Assembly: GCA_004352715.1 (NCBI GenBank) | Contig: SCFE01000041.1 | Coordinates: forward strand, 263,699 to 327,698 | Direction: 5' to 3' | Length of the DNA: 64,000 nt | DNA from: Hofstenia miamia | Taxonomy: Eukaryota > Xenacoelomorpha > Acoela | Part shown: one piece after another, positions 59,696 through 64,000 of the stretch | How positions within the stretch are numbered: the first letter of the stretch is position 1 | Layout: every line of letters starts with the position of its first letter | Position numbers and translations under genes: made by a program | Notes under the pieces: model-generated | The model's database searches: none | What the model saw: only the letters and a program-made list of their open reading frames with translations | Told to the model about the DNA's origin: nothing

Positions 59696-59779
59696 TTCTG
59701 TAAAGTCAGCAATGTGTTAGCCAATTGCCGGATGCGGAGTAAATAGCTTTCAAGACGTTGAGGGCCTTCAGTCAGCAAT
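59696..59779 (-). CDS. SRCIN1-like: SRCIN1/KIAA1217-like gene, second coiled-coil exon 3
   Basis: Minus strand, acceptor TGATTTAG, donor AGAA|GTGAGT, phase 2 to phase 2. Encodes LLTEGPQRLESYLLRIRQLA then NTLLTLQ. It is closely parallel to FLKEEPQRLDGLLKRCRGVT of SRCIN1 (the conserved EEP.+L..LL+R motif at the end of the second coiled-coil region). This is one of the most diagnostic exons. Confidence 0.9.
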
Positions 59780-59821
59780 CTAAATCAATTAAGATTCTCA
59801 TTTGTAAGAGATTTATCAAAC

Positions 59822-59897
59822 CTCTTTTGTGCACCGGATACTGAACCACCAGTATAACGAACTTGGTCTATCTGGGTATCGAAATGCATCAGATCAG
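59822..59897 (-). CDS. SRCIN1-like: SRCIN1/KIAA1217-like gene, second coiled-coil exon 2
   Basis: Minus strand, acceptor GTACTTTAG, donor AAGAG|GTTTGA, phase 1 to phase 2. Encodes DLMHFDTQIDQVRYTGGSVS then GAQK. It corresponds to the FP.LQ.KM+..LR.EVEAV+ region. It links the exons at 62117-62247 and 59696-59779 through split Ser and Arg codons. Confidence 0.85.
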
Positions 59898-61305
59898 CTA
59901 AAGTACACCATTCTTACCATTAGAAAAACTATTTAATAAAAAGTTCTCGTACAAAGTTATTTAATCGTCATCCCAGAATCGATCAACGTACGTTATACGT
60001 AAGGAACCAGAATATTAATATACTATTGCTCAATTTCAACTAAATCAATTTCAGCCTGAAGCAATGTTTCAAAAATTGGAATTTATATTAAAGAAATTTC
60101 ATATGCCCAAGGTGTTAAACTAAAGTAATAAGAACTTTTTTTGCAAGTTTGCATTTAACTAACACCCAATATGCCTAGTCATTACATGGTTTTTGCGCCA
60201 TTTTAAGGTTGGGATAGCATACGATTACTTGAACGCACCATGTTTTTGTATCACTATTAAACTTTGATTTTTCCACAACAGTTTTCTATTTTTAGGAATA
60301 TCTCAGCCTGCGACTTTTCAATTTTCTGAAACAATTATATCAATTTTGTATCTCTGTAGTTTGGAAGATTATAAAGACTAATTATAAGTTATTGTAGTAA
60401 ATATTTTAATATTATCTAGTGGTACAGTGTTTTGAAATGACTGTGGAAAATTAAATGTATTTATTCTAAATGAAACACCAAAAGACATTTGTAATTCAAT
60501 GAAATATTACAGGTTGTACAAATACTGTCTGTTTAGTTTTTACATGCTCTATATTTGTTCGTACACATTCTTGTTCCAAACCTGTTTGATGTGGCTGGTT
60601 CGAAAACTTCAACCAATAAATATTTATAATTGATGGAATACCTCTGCACCTACTTTGATGGGGCTCCATATTTAGAAAATATCATTGTGCAACTCTTCTA
60701 CAAAACTAGTGCATGGCCAGCATTTTCTAGGCCCTTGTGAAGCATAAAAGCCTGACTGATTGAGACAACTAAGCCTCAAGAGAAGATTAGCCATCGTCAC
60801 TTTTTACTTCTAATGGATACTCAATGGCAATTGATTGCTTGATTTATTCGATCACTGTGTTCTATAATTTTATTATATTTCCAAATTACATTGAGAAACG
60901 GCAGATCTTTTTTCTTCTTTGATAAACATTGTGAAATCTTTACTGGCTCAACAGCCGTACAGTTTGATATCGTGTTTACAGTACCATTGGCAATCCAACG
61001 TTATTTCAGTGAAAATACATTTAAGCTCTCTATCTTCCCAACTTCTTTTATCTTCTTTATCTAGAGTAAATGATGGGTGTGACTTCCCTAAATGGTCACT
61101 TCTAGTTTCTACCCATTATTCCAATGTTGCAATCGATTAAAACTTATTATCACATAAAATTGTGCGAGGTATATTTTCTGAAAAATTTAAGACAATTGAA
61201 GATCCAAAGGTTTCTCAGTATTTATTTGGTTTTCCAGATTTACCCCCTTAAATTTGAAAAGCTGAAAGTTACCCATTGCATAAATTATCGCACGATACTC
61301 TATAG

Positions 61306-61572
61306 CTAAATCATATTGATTTGTTTCTTATCTTTAGAGTCTGTCCAGAACGTATATCTAAAGAAATGTTTGTTCAAAGTGTCTATGTAGGTGGAGATAA
61401 GACCAATTCTGGATGATCTATCTTGGTGTGTCAAATGCAAATACCTAAAAAATTCTTCAAATCCGTTTCTTCTACTACTATTGGCAATCAAGTCTACTAA
61501 TTGGTTAGAATTAATTCGTCTAAATGTATAAATCAATAGTGGCAGTGTGCGCAAGGGTCGTATATGACCCAT
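61306..61572 (-). pseudogene. piggyBac transposase fragment
   Basis: Minus-strand frame with RRNGFEEFFRYLHLTHQDRS and LISTYIDTLNKHFFRYTF, matching the DDE_Tnp_1_7 N-terminal pattern R.RFEEILRYLHL.DN...K..P+ID.LN..F. It stops before any catalytic residue. Flanking sequence contains GGGTCGTATATGACCC (61555-61570) and GGGGTCATATATGACCCC (61993-62010), palindromes like those near piggyBac ends. It lies in an intron of the SRCIN1-like block. Confidence 0.6.
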
Positions 61573-61677
61573 TTAGAAAAAAACCAAATCAAGAAAAAAA
61601 TGAATTTAGAAGAATATTAGTTTGCTAGTTTAATAAACTATAGCTACATCATGTTAAATTATTGTAAAAAGAACCTC

Positions 61678-61682
<5 letters not shown>

Positions 61683-61713
<31 letters not shown>

Positions 61714-61794
61714 NNNNNNNNNNNNNNNNNNNNNNNNNNNNNNNNNNNNNNNNNNNNNNNNNNNNNNNNNNNNNNNNNNNNNNNNNNNNNNNNN

Positions 61795-61825
<31 letters not shown>
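61683..61825. repeat. (TA)n tract containing an 81-N gap
   Basis: Ns at 61714-61794 between TA repeats. Confidence 0.95.
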
Positions 61826-61829
<4 letters not shown>

Positions 61830-62116
61830 CACTCTTTATATGCAATTGAGTAGATTTTAGAGGTAAGGAGTCGTTAATATTGCTAGCAAGTTTAAAAGCT
61901 ATCTAAAACAAAATATCAACTCAAAAATATAGGGAAAGTTCTTAATTGAATTGCTTGAGGTTTATATTTAATGCAAATCTTAAATTAGTATAGGGGTCAT
62001 ATATGACCCCTTGGGCATATATGAGTTAACCAATAATTAAACTTTTACTAACAATATATCTAGTTGCGAGAATTTCATGCATAATATAGAAGATAGTGTC
62101 TATAAATCAATCTTAC

Positions 62117-62247
62117 ATTTCACTTCAGAAATAAGTTTGCTAACATCTGATACATTGGTGGCCAATTCTTCTACTTTGGTCTCATCAACAGCATCGTTGT
62201 TTTTCAAAGCACCTTCTCTTAGTTCTTCAATAATTGCTTCAATTTCT
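62117..62247 (-). CDS. SRCIN1-like: SRCIN1/KIAA1217-like gene, second coiled-coil exon 1
   Basis: Minus strand, acceptor TATTTTTAG, donor AAAT|GTAAGA, phase 2 to phase 1. Encodes EIEAIIEELREGALKNNDAV then ETKVEELATNVSDVSKLISE and VK. It is parallel to the LKDVEDGAFLLRQVGEAVAT segment of KIAA1217 and strongly helical. It is the most upstream exon of the contiguous minus-strand chain; the exon before it must end in phase 2 and is not seen before 64000. Confidence 0.87.
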
Positions 62248-62370
62248 CTAAAAATACACTGCAATAGCAAGACTCTCTATAAATTTATTATTGATTTAGT
62301 AAAATTAATTACAGAGTTGGTAAAAATTTTCATTGTTTTTGGCAGAATGCAAACTAGAGCATTTCCTTAA

Positions 62371-63295
62371 GTTAAATTTTTTTCTAAACAAAATTCATCC
62401 ACAAATTTATGAAAAAACTGTAAGCAAATGCACTAAAGAAAACTAATACATCTTTGTTTGAGGGAGATGTATTCATATAATAAAGCAGAATTGTATGCAT
62501 TTCTGTGGGTGTATTTTACCTAAAATATCGAAATTTGGCATAGTAATCCTCAATGCAAGTGGACGAACATTACTTAACAATTATAGCTCAGCATGTAGTT
62601 GAGAAATACTTTTACCTATTTGCCTATAATAAAATAACAATTTACTGTAAATTATGCCTAATCATTAGTATTAGTGAGATTTTTTATGTACCTCAATGAC
62701 ATTTTTTCATCTTTTAGTTTTCAAGGAAACATCATTTGGTAAATTTTCTCAACGGTCATTTCCAAACAAACGCCAATGTTTTCGAAAGAATTTCAAAAAT
62801 ATTCTTAAGTCAAAAAAATCATAAGCTTCTTGCTAGCTATTAATATATACCACAGTTCAAGTCATTGTTGATTTATAATACAAAATAATAAATCTATCGA
62901 AATGGGCAATGGTTCTAACAATAGCATACTTAGTTTATCGTAAAGCCCCGCTACAGTTTGCATTATCAAAACTTTTGATAGGAAAATGTATTTGGGTTTT
63001 AAATTTTGCAAAAATGAGAAACTTAGAATAATGTTTTTGATATTTTCAATAATAAATATTCATATTGCTATTGAATAAGTTTAAAAAAATAGCATAACAT
63101 AATGCCAAAATTAACGTTTGGGAATACTTTTTTAGTTATAGCTAAATGCCTTTTTGGAAAACTTGAATATCATTCTGTAACTAGTTACGCAGTAAATGCT
63201 ATTTTATGAATTATGTAGTGACAAAAATTTTCCACTATGTGTTATATTTTTTCAAACTTCATATACATTCGCATGTATATGATACTTATATTCAA
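62371..63295. other. AT-rich DNA
   Basis: No exon or repeat supported on either strand. Confidence 0.45.
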
Positions 63296-63385
63296 GGCTT
63301 CCCATTTTGCTGTTAACAGCTAAAGAAGCTGAAAACAGCAAATAGCGATTCTTTTGCTGTTAACAGCAGCTGCTAACAGCTTCGA
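63296..63385. repeat. Cluster of GCTGTTAACAGC palindromes
   Basis: GCTGTTAACAGC occurs near 63310 and 63357, followed by GCTGCTAACAGC. GCTGAAAACAGC lies between. It resembles subterminal motifs of a DNA transposon, but no ends were found. Confidence 0.5.
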
Positions 63386-63621
63386 TATTTTCTTAATTAG
63401 TCCTTAGAATAGATTAAAAATTTATTGATAGGCTCCGACATTGCACGGATAGAAGTAGGGACGTACAATGAATTTTGCCGGCCTTGGTAATGTGAAAATA
63501 TTGAAAAATAAACTCTAAAAATGAACTTCCCGACCTAGTTTTTAAAATTTTTTAATTATTTTGCAGAACATTTGTTGATCTAAACAATCAAAATCAGTTT
63601 TGAAAACCTGACGAGGGCTAT

Positions 63622-64000
63622 TTATATATTGAAAGATTTTTACATGAACACATCTATCGAGTAGGGCTAAAACATATTCTTATGCTTGAAATTACTTGCA
63701 AATAATTGTTTTTCGATGGGAAATTCGATTTTTGTAAAAATATTCCAATTATTCCCATACCAAGTGCTCAGATAATGAGGTGTCTATTGATCATGGGAAC
63801 AACAACTACCCTGAAGTATTTAGTTTTCTGAAGACAATATGTGTAAGTCCCATTAAGGCGCAAATTCAGAGGTCAGTGGTTGTCACGCCTTAGGTCAGGT
63901 CATGAATTCAAAACGAAAAGTAAAGAGAGGAAACAATTCTCTATCTTGTGGTGTTTTTAGATTTTAAATATCTTCGTTAATTCGTGAGTTATATGAGTTT
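63622..64000 (+). repeat. Dispersed repeat, copy 2
   Basis: Diverged copy of 43790-44500 in the same orientation, running off the window edge. Confidence 0.7.

Noticed and set aside
59440-62030. Shared CCTTGGGCATATATG at about 59450 and 62010 as transposon ends
   Set aside because: The two copies are in direct, not inverted, orientation and coding exons lie between them.

Overview
This window is animal (metazoan) nuclear DNA. It is AT-rich, contains spliceosomal introns with GT..AG borders, has long (TA)n tracts and dense degraded transposons, and its recognisable genes are animal genes. A probable CFAP46 start (a motile-cilium axoneme protein) implies a ciliated animal. The sequence does not fix the phylum. 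Four N gaps (14001-14392, 33307-34306, 38784-38803, 61714-61794) all interrupt TA tracts, and there are single Ns at 10086 and 54141.

Layout. 1-222 (-): first two exons of a CFAP46-like gene running off the left edge. 450-1397 (+): an intronless sestrin gene, divergent from CFAP46. 2210-2938: a short hAT-like element with an 8-bp target duplication, carrying an inserted LINE fragment. 3750-5645: a second, longer, frameshifted copy of that LINE. 5982-7237: a dead mariner-like element with 17-bp inverted ends. 7.3-16.5 kb: mostly unannotatable AT-rich DNA with a Tip100-like MITE, a 415-bp duplication ending at an N, an integrase-tail fragment and a 131-bp tandem duplication. 16508-19287: a hAT element with an 8-bp target duplication and a piggyBac-like element nested inside.

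20.1-62.2 kb is dominated by one gene family, SRCIN1 (p140Cap)/KIAA1217 (SKT). I could chain exons by splice phase. The N-terminal half, including the AIP3/Bud6-like domain, is on the + strand (20131-38375). The middle, with the QSLTEMVQ coiled coil, is on the - strand (47423 to 41899). The C-terminal third, ending in a stop codon and a poly(A) signal, is on the - strand (62247 to 56724). No piece appears twice. Protein order is restored only if the two right-hand blocks are each flipped, so the locus is either mis-assembled, truly rearranged, or expressed by joining RNAs from both strands. This is the main finding.

Introns and flanks hold further mobile DNA: RT-tail LINE fragments (20.6-21.3, 50.4-50.7, 51.5-52.0 kb), a 97-bp-armed hairpin at 50739-51018, a Tc1-like remnant (37.4-38.1 kb), a second copy of the short hAT element (48168-48375), a TA-flanked MITE (53364-53865), an internally deleted DD37E transposon (55032-55985), a piggyBac fragment (61306-61572) and a dispersed repeat at 43.8 and 63.6 kb. 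I saw no rRNA, tRNA or CRISPR array. Family comparisons rest on remembered protein families, not on a search.
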